This document shows positions 39,125 through 50,493 of a DNA stretch of 64,000 bases, piece after piece. The notes under the pieces were generated by a model, which was not told the origin of the DNA, did no database searches, and saw only the letters and a list, made by a program, of their open reading frames with translations. Source of the stretch: Chalara sp. BL73 (lineage: Eukaryota; Ascomycota; Leotiomycetes; Helotiales); the NCBI GenBank assembly GCA_918026815.1, contig CAKJVC010000042.1, positions 310,001 to 374,000 on the forward strand, read 5' to 3'. Position 1 is the stretch's first letter; each line of letters starts with the position of its first letter. The position numbers were made by a program, and so were the translations under genes.

Positions 39125-40363
39125 ATGGGATTAATGGTCTGGCGATTTTGGGCCACATGGCTTTTGGCGCTTTGGAAAGTCATGCAAGGAGGGCAAAATG
39201 TGTTTTGGATGGCAGTCTAAAAAAAGAGGTCTAGCTATAGAGTGCCGAGACAGCATTTGGAGTCTGGAGTTTGGTTCTGGATTTGGCTTGGAATTTGGAG
39301 TCATGGGTTTGGAATTAAATATGGCTTTCAGCGATATAGCATGCAGATAGCAATGGAAATCGTACTTTTACATCGTCTGCTAGTTGAAAGGAAAACTGGA
39401 ATCGTGAGACACTAGCTCCTTGACGAAACATACAGACTATGCTCTTCTGAGAATAAAATTTGTGAATTATCCCAGCTCCCGCCTACCTGTGTTCTTCATT
39501 TTGCGGAAGTGGTACCTGAAGTGCAATGTGAATGGTCACATGACTGAGGACGTGATGCAGCAGCAGCAGCCTGCCTTTGATGAAGCTGGATTCTTCTAAA
39601 TCAATTTGCGAAGATACTTAGTTTGCTAGTATGGCTCAGCAAGTACCAGGTGTCTTTAAAAGCTCTTCTTCCCGTCTACAAATGCCTGAAGGTTATCCAA
39701 GCTTTTTCTCCATTCCATTCCTTAGAAAGGAGTGCTCCGAGTTTCATCTCCAGCCGCCAACCACCAAAATCTAGATTACACATACTAAAACATGATGATT
39801 GAAAAAAAGGAAGTTATTCCAGAGTCCTCAGATCGCCGACACCTAGTTCATGCCACAATCTCATAACGCACATTCTTCATTTCTCCTCCCGGCAGTCGAA
39901 ATGACCTCTACGTGGCGGCCCTCTTCAGCTCTCTCCACCACCACGCGCCTGGCGCGCTATTCAACAACTAGCAAATCAGTCCTCGTCATTTTGAATCTGG
40001 AATTCCGCTTTAGCTTGAGCCTACAGAGACTGGGCCGCGCAGACGGGCCATAGTTTCGTCTTGGCAGAGTGGATCCACCAGTCAAGTAGATCTTCGTTTC
40101 TTGGTATGTATATCTTTCCCCTTTGGGGACCACGAAAAGGAGCCGCTCGCTCAATGGAGTGGCTGCTCCACGATTTGGCGGTCTAAGTCCCGTGTGCACT
40201 CCACGTTGGGAATGGAGGAAGAGTTCAACTGGCTCGTATCACTTAATTAAGATACTGCATTACACATTGCTCTATCGTGATCGAGGATGAGATATATAGT
40301 TACCCTTATACCCAGAGGGTTTGGAATATACTCTCTTCGATATCAGTTATGGTAGTCCTGAAA
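39125..40363. other. Intergenic, nothing recognised
   Basis: 1.2 kb without a supported gene. A short (CAG)4 run lies near 39558. Frames near 39850-40200 lack family features. Confidence 0.45.
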
Positions 40364-41703
40364 ATGCTTCCCAGAATTTTCTTGCCGCTCTTTGCCGCGG
40401 TTGCGGTGTTAGGTGCACCGCTTGCGCCTATCCTCGACTTGGGAGATATCATAGATCTCATTACCGATAACTTCATCGTTGTTTTGAATCCCTTGTCAGA
40501 TTCTGAATTCTCAGACTTCCTCGCAGGCCGACACGCAGATATCGTCTCAAGTACAACATCAATATTCGATATTGGATCTTTCAAAGGCTTCAGCGGAATC
40601 TTCACTCGGTCACTGCTTGATATACTGGCCAGCCTTGCTTCTGTCAACTATATTGAACCTGTGACTCGGGTTAAAGCATCTGCTCTTACCTCTCGTATGT
40701 TTCCATGATACCACACTTTTATGGATAAACATTGACTGGAATTTTTTAGAGGCGAACTCGCCATGGGGCCTTTCTCGTATCTCACACCGCCAACCTGGTG
40801 CTACCAATTACATCTATGACACCACAGCAGGCTCCGGAACTTATGCGTACATCATTGATACGGGGATCTATACGGGACACAGGGACTTTGGTGGTCGAGC
40901 TTCGTTTGGTGTAAACTTTGCCGGCGATGGGCAAAACACTGATGGAAATGGACATGGCACTCATGTTGCAGGCACCATTGGGAGTACGTGGTCTTCTTCT
41001 CATCCATAATGGACCACTAGATACTCCCCTTACGCTCACCATATAACCCCAACACACATACTAATCCTACGTAGGCGCAACTTACGGCGTAGCAAGGAAA
41101 ACAAGTCTCATAGGTGTCAAAGTCCTTGACTCTTCAGGATCCGGCACCAGCACTGGCGTGATCTCCGGCATCCAATGGGCAGTCAACGATGCCAAGGCAA
41201 AGAAGCGTATCGGCAAAGCCGTCGCCAACATGTCCCTTGGAGGTGGCTACTCACGGGCAACCAATGATGCCGTGGCTGCAGCAACCTCGGCCGGCCTCTT
41301 CATGGGCGTCGCAGCCGGAAACGACAACCGGAACGCTATGATGAGCTCCCCTGCCTCCGAAGCCTCCGCCTGCACCGTGGGCGCCAGCACCAGAAATGAC
41401 GTCAAAGCCAGTTTTAGTAATTACGGCAGCGTGGTAGACATTTTTGCGCCAGGGACCGACATTATTAGTACGTGGATCACGGGGGATACGAGCACTAATA
41501 CGATTTCGGGGACGAGCATGGCAACGCCACATATTGTAGGATTGGCGGCGTATTTATTGAGCTTGGAAGGAGGAGAGCCAGGAAAGCTGTGTGATAGAAT
41601 CAAGACGTTGGCAACGAGTGGTGCGTTGAGCGGTGTCAGCGGGGGCTCGCCTGGGTTGTCGGGAACACCAAATAAGTTGGCTTATAACTGGAGTGGTTAT
41701 TGA
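40364..41703 (+). CDS. Secreted subtilisin-like serine protease (proteinase K type)
   Basis: Exons 40364-40694, 40750-40983 and 41075-41703 join in frame to 397 residues. I chose the ATG at 40364 because it begins the signal peptide [19 protein letters not shown]; the ATG at 40349 adds five residues. An I9-type inhibitory propeptide follows (NFIVVLNP to YIEPVTRV). The mature S8 domain begins near SPWGLSRIS. The catalytic Asp (IIDTGIY), His ([11 protein letters not shown]) and Ser (GTSMATPH) are present, as is the oxyanion Asn (AAGNDN). It should be an extracellular alkaline endoprotease for nutrition or host-protein breakdown. The introns are 55 and 91 bp. Confidence 0.93.
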
Positions 41704-42094
41704 ATCTAGATATGGAAGCACAGTCTTGTTAGTGAGACCATAGAGAGAAGTTCAAAAAGCATTCAGAAAGTATGATTGTAATTATCGAGGTTCATGGCTC
41801 TCGATAGTGGCTAAGTCTTAAATGTGAAACCAGTTTCTTAGAGGAAATATTCCCATAACTTTAGATATATAACAAATTTAATATACTAAATGGTAGATTA
41901 AAAACGCGAACTTTTCGTGATAGCTAGTTGCTTGTATGTTTGCTTTTGTCTGATCCTAGCGATATGGAGGCGTGACTGAGATAGGGAAACAGTATATCCA
42001 TCCTTCAGAATGGCAAAGTCTCAGGAGATCCCTCCTTAGTGAAAAAAGCCGGCCACTACGAAGCTGCATCTAACAAAACGCCACCGATCCGTTC
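41704..42094. other. Intergenic between convergent genes
   Basis: AT-rich 3' flanks; no feature recognised. Confidence 0.5.
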
Positions 42095-42766
42095 TCAGGA
42101 ACTCTCACTCCTATTCCAAGAAGGATGTCTCGGCAACCTCTCCCCCAAAACCGTCATATCCCCCTCCGTCACCAACTTCTGCACCCAGTCAACACCGTAC
42201 TTCCAATAAAGATGGGCGTCAGGCCGCACGCCATCCACCTCCAAGCTGTCCCGATCCAGGCTCCCAAAGACCATATCTATCTTCCCGACATCCTCCCCCC
42301 ATATCGCCGGATCCAAACACGCGAAGCTGATTCCCGTTCCGCACCTACTACAGAACGTCCGCCACGTATTCGGGCTCGAATTAAACGCTGTCACGAACCC
42401 ATCCAGGCTTTCGGGACGGTGCACGAATTCCTCAGCCGGGATGGATACGCGTTCTACGTCGACGATATTGGCACCTTCAGTACAGCCTGCACGAGCTGGG
42501 AATGGTTCTTTGGATTTGGGGAGGAAGAAGGTGATCCATGAGCGGGCACAAAGAATCCAGGATGGGAGGAGGGAGCCCGCTGCTTTGCGGCAGTCGTTGC
42601 AGTGGTCGAAAGTTATAGTCGGGAGGCGGTGGATTGGGTCGTCGGGAAGGAGTGGAGGTCGGTCTGCGAGGGGAGGGATGCGGATCTCGTAGCGCACGGT
42701 GGAGCAGTAGCAGCCGCCTTTAAGGAGGAGGGCTTCTTTCGGGAGGGCTGACATTTTGGGGTTCAA
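42095..42766 (-). CDS. GFA/CENP-V domain protein
   Basis: The 223-residue protein has the Cys-rich pattern of the GFA (glutathione-dependent formaldehyde-activating-like) family: GGCYCSTVRYE (residues about 17-27), DHCNDCRKAAGS, and TFCSRCGTGISF. These CxC, CxxC and CxxC sets bind zinc. The family includes a formaldehyde-glutathione adduct enzyme, but most fungal members have no proven substrate. No intron is needed. The first Met (42766) and a second one at 42754 are both possible. Confidence 0.88.
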   Translation of the reverse strand: MNPKMSALPKEALLLKGGCYCSTVRYEIRIPPLADRPPLLPDDPIHRLPTITFDHCNDCRKAAGSLLPSWILCARSWITFFLPKSKEPFPARAGCTEGANIVDVERVSIPAEEFVHRPESLDGFVTAFNSSPNTWRTFCSRCGTGISFACLDPAIWGEDVGKIDMVFGSLDRDSLEVDGVRPDAHLYWKYGVDWVQKLVTEGDMTVLGERLPRHPSWNRSESS

Positions 42767-43865
42767 GTTTGGTAACTCACTTGGAGCACTTTGTCTAAGA
42801 TTCCTTTAACTTCGACGTTCTAGCGGCTCATGGCCTTAGATATGTAAGGTAGATCTTCGTATCTCTATCCCCGTCTCCTCATGGGCTCTTATAGTTTAAG
42901 CAGACAATCGCGGGGAAGGTAGAACTTTAAACTAGTGCCACTCAACCAGAACAGTGATGTCATTCTTGGCAACACAACAACGCAGTCAGAGTAGTAAGAC
43001 CGGAAGGATGTATCGCCATTCCTGAGGCTCCATTGGACAGCCACTGGTTTCAGCAATAAGCGTTACAGCATCGATCTTGGCGAGTTTAGAGTTCATGGCC
43101 ATGTGACTTGAGGATGAACAAGAGGGAACAAGCAAGTTTAATCTGCGACCTTTGTTCAAACGAGGAGAGGAGCTTGCTGGCGCAGTTAGGCACAAGCTTA
43201 AGCTGAGTCCCCTGTGAAGTCTAACGACTCCATCTACCTGCGTTCTTGCTTCGTTCAGGGATGGCCACTGCCGAACCTCAACCCCCTCGCTTAGGGTAAA
43301 TAAGGGGCGAATATTTAAGGTTAAATGAACTCCCACATCTTATCCGCTAGCCCTAATAGATATTGAAATGGGTTTTCAATCTTTCGTTTTCAGCCTTATT
43401 TCGACCCAAAGTGCTGGCACAATTCCCATTTGTTGGGAATGCCAATAACGGGATTGTGGGTTGTAAATAGGGCGACGATGACTGGATGGTTCATCTAGTC
43501 CAGACTCCTGATGGTCTTGGAATAGCTTCAATGATGCTGTTGAGCTCGATATGAGATTAGAGATTTTCGGTAGTTCAAACATATGGATTTTGCTGGTCTT
43601 GAATGGAGTTGAGGATACATACCGATAGCCACCCCGCCCCGGGTTGATGGAAGACTGAATACGTTTCGAAATCTCTAGAGATGATATATATCGTGATTCC
43701 AGTCTCTCTAGCATTTCTTAATATTCACCATAAGAGAAGCCCATAGCTCAGGAGTTCGAAGCTATATTCTACATTCTGGCCTTGTCCTTCACGTTAGCCA
43801 TCGATTCAAGACTCATCCCTCTCGCGGCTCGAATTTCTGCTTTCTCACCATTTGTATACTAAAAA
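42767..43865. other. Intergenic, no gene supported
   Basis: Two minus-strand frames (42986-43336 and 43376-43714) are open but show no family features and do not splice convincingly. The last 100 bases are the promoter of the cytochrome gene. Confidence 0.4.
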
Positions 43866-44619
43866 ATGGTCATAATTTCAGCTTTCCTTCTGGCGCTATG
43901 CCTAGCTCTCCAATCGTCAGCAGCAACCGTTGACCCCAAAACCGGGATAACATTTGAGACCTTCCGCGCAACAAACGGCTACACTTTCGGTCTCGCGGTC
44001 CCGCCAACGCCAACCACGGACTTTATCGGGCAGCTCGTAAGTCACCCATGTCTCTCTTACCCGCCATTCCGCTCCCTCGGGCGCTAGAACACGAACTGAC
44101 AGGTCAGGTCGTACCCACCCCATCAGCAGGCTACGGCGGCATCTCCCTCGGCGGAGAAATGACAAATAGCCTGTTGATCGTAGCATGGACAAACGCAAAC
44201 ACAATCCGCTCCTCCTTCCGCTTCGCAACGTACTCCTCCCATCTCCCTTCACCAAGCATTCGCTAACCTGACGTAGCACCCACGCCCCCCCAACGGTCTA
44301 CACCTCGCGCCCCAGCCTGCAGCTCTCTCCCATCACAAACGGGACATATATCAACAGCACGCATTTCAGCTACACCTTCCTCTGCACATCCTGCATAACC
44401 AACGACTCGCTGACCTTCTCCCCCAACGCCTCAACAATCAGCCTTGGCTGGGCACGGAGCACTAACGCGGTGAACAACGCCGGCAGCGCAACCGGGGCGA
44501 CGTTGCAGTTCCATAATGTGGGCCAGGCGATCTACACTTTGAACTTGACGGCGGCGAAGAATGCGAATTATAGTACGTGGGCAACGTGGGCTGTCAAGCC
44601 GGTTGTTTTGACGGGATGA
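43866..44619 (+). CDS. Secreted CDH-type cytochrome b domain protein (AA8-like)
   Basis: Exons 43866-44036, 44108-44229 and 44277-44619 join in frame to 211 residues. A signal peptide (residues 1-19) is followed by the cellobiose-dehydrogenase cytochrome fold: TGITFETFRATNGYTFGLAV, then GGISLGGEMTNSLLIVAW, then INSTHFSYTFLCTSC. The Met in GGEMTNSL and the His in NSTHFSY are placed like the heme ligands of this family. No flavin dehydrogenase domain follows, so it is a stand-alone module (CAZy AA8 type). Such proteins can shuttle electrons outside the cell, for instance to copper oxygenases or ferric iron; the partner is unknown. Confidence 0.88.
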
Positions 44620-45280
44620 GAAGGGGCAAGGCAGGAACTGTGGTGCTGGCATGGCGAATTGGGGATTATTCTTGAGCAGTAACACGTGTAGGCGGTGTGT
44701 ATCTAGGAATATCTGAAGACTCGTTTGAATTTAGCATTAAACCATAGGATCAAGTGACGTAATTAGTAGAGTGACTTAGTGTGGGGCTATGCTTGCTGAA
44801 TAAGGTAATCTCAACGTGATCGAAGTACATTGCTTACGGGATATGCAGTTTCGATTCTTCAGAACAAATATCCAATAACTGGCAGGTTCAAAATCTCTTC
44901 CATGATTCATTATACATACACTTTTGTAGTCTGGGGTATCCTTCAAAACACGACCTGGAAATGCAGTCAAGATCTTTTCATGCCAAAATCCAAGCGCCGT
45001 GTTCAATGCCTTCAATATTCATCATGTTCGCTCTTTCCTTGATGCGTCTATTTTGTAACTTTACTTCATCATCTTGATCGATCTGCGTGATTGATGCAAC
45101 ACCAGCTGCAGCCTTTGCAGATATATCGGTTTCCACCGAATTAATACTCCCATCATTCAATCATGTCGTTCACTCTCTAAAGCAGCGTCTTGTATCACAA
45201 AGTACTGTGGCATCCGTTTGTAGGGTTGACCCTGCCCAATGTGCTATGGCGGTTGCGTCCTCCTCAGGGGTATACAACCA
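44620..45280. other. Intergenic between convergent genes
   Basis: No supported gene. Overlapping short frames on both strands lack family traits. Confidence 0.45.
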
Positions 45281-48200
45281 TCAGCGGAAGTCTCGCGTCA
45301 GCTTCCCTCTGATATCTGCCATCAAGTGATCAATGGTGTTCTCAGGCGATCCACCAACAGAATCATCGCTGACAGTAAGCTCAGCTGCCGGCTGGTCACC
45401 TTCAAGCTCAGCACGCGAAGCATGTGCAATCGAATCGCGCGATATCGACGCGTGCATAACACTTGGTGTCGGTGGTACTCCAGCATCCCCCTGTGCAACA
45501 TAGTCATGTAAGCTACCCTGAGCAGGTAAGTCACTAAAACTACTTACATCAAATTTGAGAGGTATCTTCTTCACATATCCCATTGATTTGGGAGAGTCAA
45601 CCCACGCAAGGATAAGAGCTTCCTCATCTGTTAGGCTCATATACGCCATGGCAAATGATTCCGATTTTGCGGTTAACTCTTTTGAAGTTGCAATCCTTCT
45701 AACATCCATCGGATTGGAGTTCAGGCTGGAGATTTGGTACAGATGACCTTTCTCGTTAACCATAGCGAGCTCTCGTCCGGAAGGCGAAAATGCAGCACAT
45801 TGAATCCGGCTTCCCAGGGTTCCTTGTCTCGCAGAGACTTGGGTCCTGATCTCACTTCTATGGTTATCCTTGGGCTGAATAAGTATTGGGGTGCCCGATT
45901 GAGTCCAAGTAGTGATACAGATCAGGTTTTCTTCTGTTCCTGAGCCACTTCCAGTTCGAAATATCGCCGAAGTTATACCATTATCTTCAGACTCATGTAG
46001 AGCTACGCGGTATCTGCAAGTACTCAGTTCCTGAAAGGCCGGCCCCGAGAATGGAAAACGCGATTCATAAATTTGTATTACGCCATTTTTTGGACTTCTC
46101 GTCCCAGCAAGAAGTACAAGCCCATCATTAGAGAATGATAACGTATCAACAGGGGGACAGTCTCGGCAATCTTCATGGTGATGATGAAGCTGCTCTTCTC
46201 TTTCAGGCTCCGAATTAGTTGTTTTGAAGAATCGAACCAGTGAATTTTCAAACCCTACCACAACATAATTCTCTTTGGGGCAAATAGCGATACTCTTGCA
46301 CCATGGCGATGTTGACATTTTATAATCAATTACTGGCACCGAGGGCTGAACGAGGTTGACAATACGAAGCTGCCACTGTATTAGCATAAAGTCATGTCAA
46401 ATATAGCACTACTTACTGTCAACTTCTGGTCACGTGTCCCGATAATATAGGCTAGATGAACTTTTGTTACTGCTGCCAGAACACATGCGCTTTCGGTTGC
46501 AACTGCTCGCATAATAGTTGGAGGTGATGTACCAACATCTAGAATGTGTATTGATGGCTGAGTCCAGAAAAGTGCATAAGTTGAATTCTGTGAAAGGCAA
46601 ACATTGACGGTCTTTCCACCTCTTCCACCTCTTGAAGTTTTCGATGAACTTATCAGACTTTTCAGTGAAATTTCTTCTAACCTTTGTGATTCGAGAGTAG
46701 TCGATGACAATGAGCTCGTATCACCCGAATGTTTATGTGATGATTCCTTCCTTGACCTGGTCAACTTTGAACGTGTGAACCAGCTTGATTTACTCTTGTC
46801 GGGTTGTGAGAGGACTGGAACAGTGCGGCTTCGAAGTGTCGGGACAGGCTCAAATGCGATATTTGAAGTTGTTCGTTCTATTCGAGGTTGCTGATGCACC
46901 TGCCGGGATCCTACAGTGTCAGGAGAGTAAGGTACTTCCATTACAGTCTCCGTTGTACTAGGAGGCTCCACAGCTTTAGAACTGTCTTGAGTGGGTCCAT
47001 CACTACAAGTCAGGTTTTCAGAAGAGAACTCAGTTCTCGGCGTATCTAGTTTCTGTCGGAAACCTGGCGATCCTGGTGTAAGCAGAGATTGTGACATTGA
47101 GCGAGATCGTTCCTCAGAAATAGATCCATGTAATCCCGAACGAGTCTGTGGTGGCGAAACTGGATCAATTTCTTGTGCCCGTTGACTTTGGTTGTTAATT
47201 ATGTTGTTGTATCCTGGGCTGAATACTATGCCGCTTTCTGGTTTTGGTGGTCCGAGTAGAAACTGTGTGGGCAGGTGCCTTTCCACATTGATTGTGTCCG
47301 CATTGGATTCAAGAGGCTTTAATATGTCCCATGTATGCCTCGCTAGGGTGATCTCGCGCATCATTGTAACAGGTTTGTCGCAATGTTGGCATTTTGCATT
47401 CGGCGGTAGCTTAATCTCCGCGCCATCTCCTGTATCCTGCTGTAGTGCTTGTCAGTATTAATGCTTTATTTTCCACTGTTACAACAATAGATGGTCTCCA
47501 CCGAACGCTCAGGGGCTGGTGTGGGAAGCACAAATGATGCACCTAGACATACTGAAAACTTGAGATTTTCTATATATCTCAGCTGAGAATCTCCAGCAAA
47601 ATGGCATGCTCCACAATTCATCATGTAGACTTTAGGTCGTGGGGTCCTGTACTGGCCACTGGGATCGTCGAGAAGCGCGATATTTCTGGTAATTTCAGAT
47701 ATTCCGTGCATCATTTCTCTATCACTAACTCGGTGAACCACTTTCCTCTCTGCCAATCTCGCACATAGTGCGTCTAATGCGTCCATCTCGCTCTCATCTC
47801 CTTGCGAAGCTGATGAGCTTCGCCTCACAAGACTCGGGGTATCAGGGAGGATCACCCGAAACATCTCGCTGAAAAATGATACCAATTCCATTTTCGACAA
47901 GTGTGCGGGCATTTTAAGGTTCTCCAACGCATGTATAACAGCATTCCGTGTCCTTGCAGAAGAAGATTGAAGCCGGACATCGCGAGTTTCTCTGTTCACC
48001 TTATATTGTACTGACGCATTTACGACAAATATGGTCACGTCCCGGAGTGCCAGCAACTGTGATAGCCAGTCACTGCCACCAGAAAATCCATCCTGCGGCA
48101 CAATCGTGGAGACATATTGCGATTGGAGGCATTCAGGAAGGGGATACTGTTGAACAATACGAGTTAGCATTCGGTCTCTAGATGTGTTCAAGGACTAAAT

Positions 48201-48831
48201 AATATACCAATTCTTGCGCCACGTTTGGCAGCTCATACCGCAGTCGTGGAGGAAGTTGAAACGCGTTTGGGTCGTTTCGAAGAACATCTGTCACCTCCTT
48301 GCACACCAGGAAAAGAAATGATTTGTTGCCGGGATAACCATCATATATCCTCTCCAGCGATCGATGTACTCTTGCGAATCGTTCACGGCGGTCTTTGGCA
48401 CGTAGGGTTGTTGGTGCTTTCGGGTGCAGAATGAGCAGTCTCAAGGCGGAGAGTAGCAGCTGCGCTAAATACTTGTCCCTTAGCGATTGCGCCTCCCAAA
48501 GACTCTCCCTTCCCTCCAAAACAATCTGAAGAACAAATTCTATCGATCGCAAAGTCACTTCCCAGCTAGCAATAAATCCAAGATACCATCCGACCTGCAA
48601 GCTCTCGGAGGGCAGAGTACATCTTTGAATTACGAAGATTGCGTTTAGTTGGGCCAGCAGCGTGATCACCAAGTGCTGATACGTCTCCTTGTCCCCCTCG
48701 GCATAGATTTTTTCAAGTGAGAACTTGCCCAGCAGCTCGAGGATGATGTCGTCGGTGTCGCTGCGCAAGGACAGCAGCCTGTACACGTTCCCCAAGCTCA
48801 TGAAGAGGGACGACGAGGCCGGCGCCGCCAT
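45281..48831 (-). CDS. Large helical plus beta-propeller (WD40-like) protein
   Basis: Exons 48831-48208, 48146-47553, 47439-46417 and 46375-45281 join in frame to 1111 residues, all with GT..AG introns. The N-terminal about 400 residues are helical and HEAT-like (LLAQLNAIFVIQRC, LLLSALRLLILHPK). Two Cys pairs follow (MNCGACHFAG and CQHCDKPV), split by the second intron. A disordered Ser/Thr/Pro stretch fills about residues 450-640. The C-terminal third has repeated beta-propeller-like blocks: CKSIAICPKENYVVVGF, VDTLSFSNDGLVLLAGT, IQCAAFSPSGRELAM. I cannot name the family; a scaffold or vesicle-trafficking regulator is possible. A 30-base optional intron near 45533 would also keep the frame. 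Confidence 0.75.
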
Positions 48832-50493
48832 AGTGAGGGGTTCACTTTGACGTTGTCCGCCACCGTGGGCCCGAGTTCCGTGCTATCACCCGTTATTATT
48901 ATAGCTACCGTGGTTGATCAGGATTTTAGTATTTATTATTGATGTTGATTCGTGGGGCTTAAAAAAAGGTAACAAGTCTGGAGCAGGCGTTTTGTCGCAA
49001 AAAGGTCCCGCGATCATTGACAAGAGACGGGACATCGACCAGGTGCCTGGCCCCGCCGCTGCTCGTTTATCGAAGGCAGAACATGTATCGATGTACAGCT
49101 GTGTGATGGAGTTGGATCTTGCAAGATGATTGGAAAAGTACCTCAGCCGCATGTGGCAATGTGGCAGGAGGCAGTTCTTGACCTGTTCCTTTCATCCCCT
49201 ACCCGCTGTGAGAGCTGCAGGAGCGCCGTACAAGATTGGCTGATTAGGCTTTCCGGGTGTTACCTTCATTCCTCAAATGGCACCAATTGATATTGAGTTA
49301 GGCTTCTTTGGTATTGCAAGATGCAGAGAAATCTCCAGGCCCTGTTCCCCCCTGGACAACAGCCCCCAAGAAGTCTGCACCTCTCAGTAGTGCGTTATTT
49401 TACATTTACGCTGCAGGCAATGCAGAGAGGAAGTGTCACTGCCAATGGCCCAGCACTTTCTGGGGGGGTAAGCAATACAAGTATATTATCAACACCGACT
49501 ACTCACAGCAAATACAACCACACAATTTCGTTGAACGATAAGAAGTTTCCCTAGATCTCTTTCTGCCTCTTCGCGCCTTGCCCATGTCTGGTCTGGGGGG
49601 AGCTGTGCCTAGATGGCTTCTGGGCGGATCCTCATTTGCTTATTCAATATCCACCCGCTTGGCATTTGTTCCTTTCTCTCTCTCCCGCCTTCGACTACTG
49701 TAACGCTTTTTTTCCACCCCTACTACAGAGTTTGGAGAGCCGAGACATGCGGAAGGGCTAGCAAGGTACCTTGAAATACAGTTCAAACGTTCCCGTTTAC
49801 GGCATCAGATAGATATATATATCTCTTCCTTGATCAATTCCCTGCGACCGACATTTAGACAATGGCAATTATTCTTGGTGTTCCCAGCCGAGGCTCCCTA
49901 GCGTTTTTGAGGTGACATTGAGAGCCCAGCTTCCATTTAAAATTTAAGGTGCTGAAGATCGACCGGGTCGATACCCTGAACTCTCCTCCCTAACACATGA
50001 ATACTGGGGAGCCCAGCTAGAGCGAAAGAGCTGAATACGCTGGTCCAGCAGAATCCACTAATCAGACAGCTGTCAAAGATTGGGGGTGTTCTGTCTTTGC
50101 TCCGCCTAGATAAGAGCTGGTTGCCGAAGGATGGACTTCGCGTAACAGCACGAAAATCTAATCGTTAAAAACGAGATCATTTAAAGGACATGAGACAGAG
50201 CTATTCTGGTCGGCGATGTGGGAAATGGTGTAGCAATAATAAGCATCTCCAGCCAGTTCTCGGGAATTGTCCAGCTGCTGCGGTCGCCCATTCTGATCAT
50301 ACCGGTGAGAAATTACCCCGCGACTTACGGTAAGGGTGCCACGATTTGCGTTGGTCTGTGTGACAATTGCACAGGGGTCGGTTCCTATTAATGAATTTCG
50401 TGCATCAAGGCTGTGCCGCACTTTTCAATCTCTTATACTCTTGTAGTCTTCCAATCTTCTTTAAGGGCTGAGAAGACAACTTCATCTCAAGCT
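48832..50493. other. Long intergenic region between divergent genes
   Basis: 1.66 kb upstream of both the beta-propeller gene and the amino acid permease. A GATAAG site lies at 50109-50114; GATA factors control nitrogen genes in fungi, which would fit a permease promoter, but one site proves little. No RNA gene was recognised. Confidence 0.4.

Noticed and set aside
40364..41703. Subtilisin as part of a gasdermin-type death pair
   Set aside because: It has a signal peptide and I9 propeptide, so it is a secreted digestive-type protease, and no gasdermin is adjacent.
42986..43714. Two open minus-strand frames
   Set aside because: They do not splice convincingly and show no conserved-looking motif.
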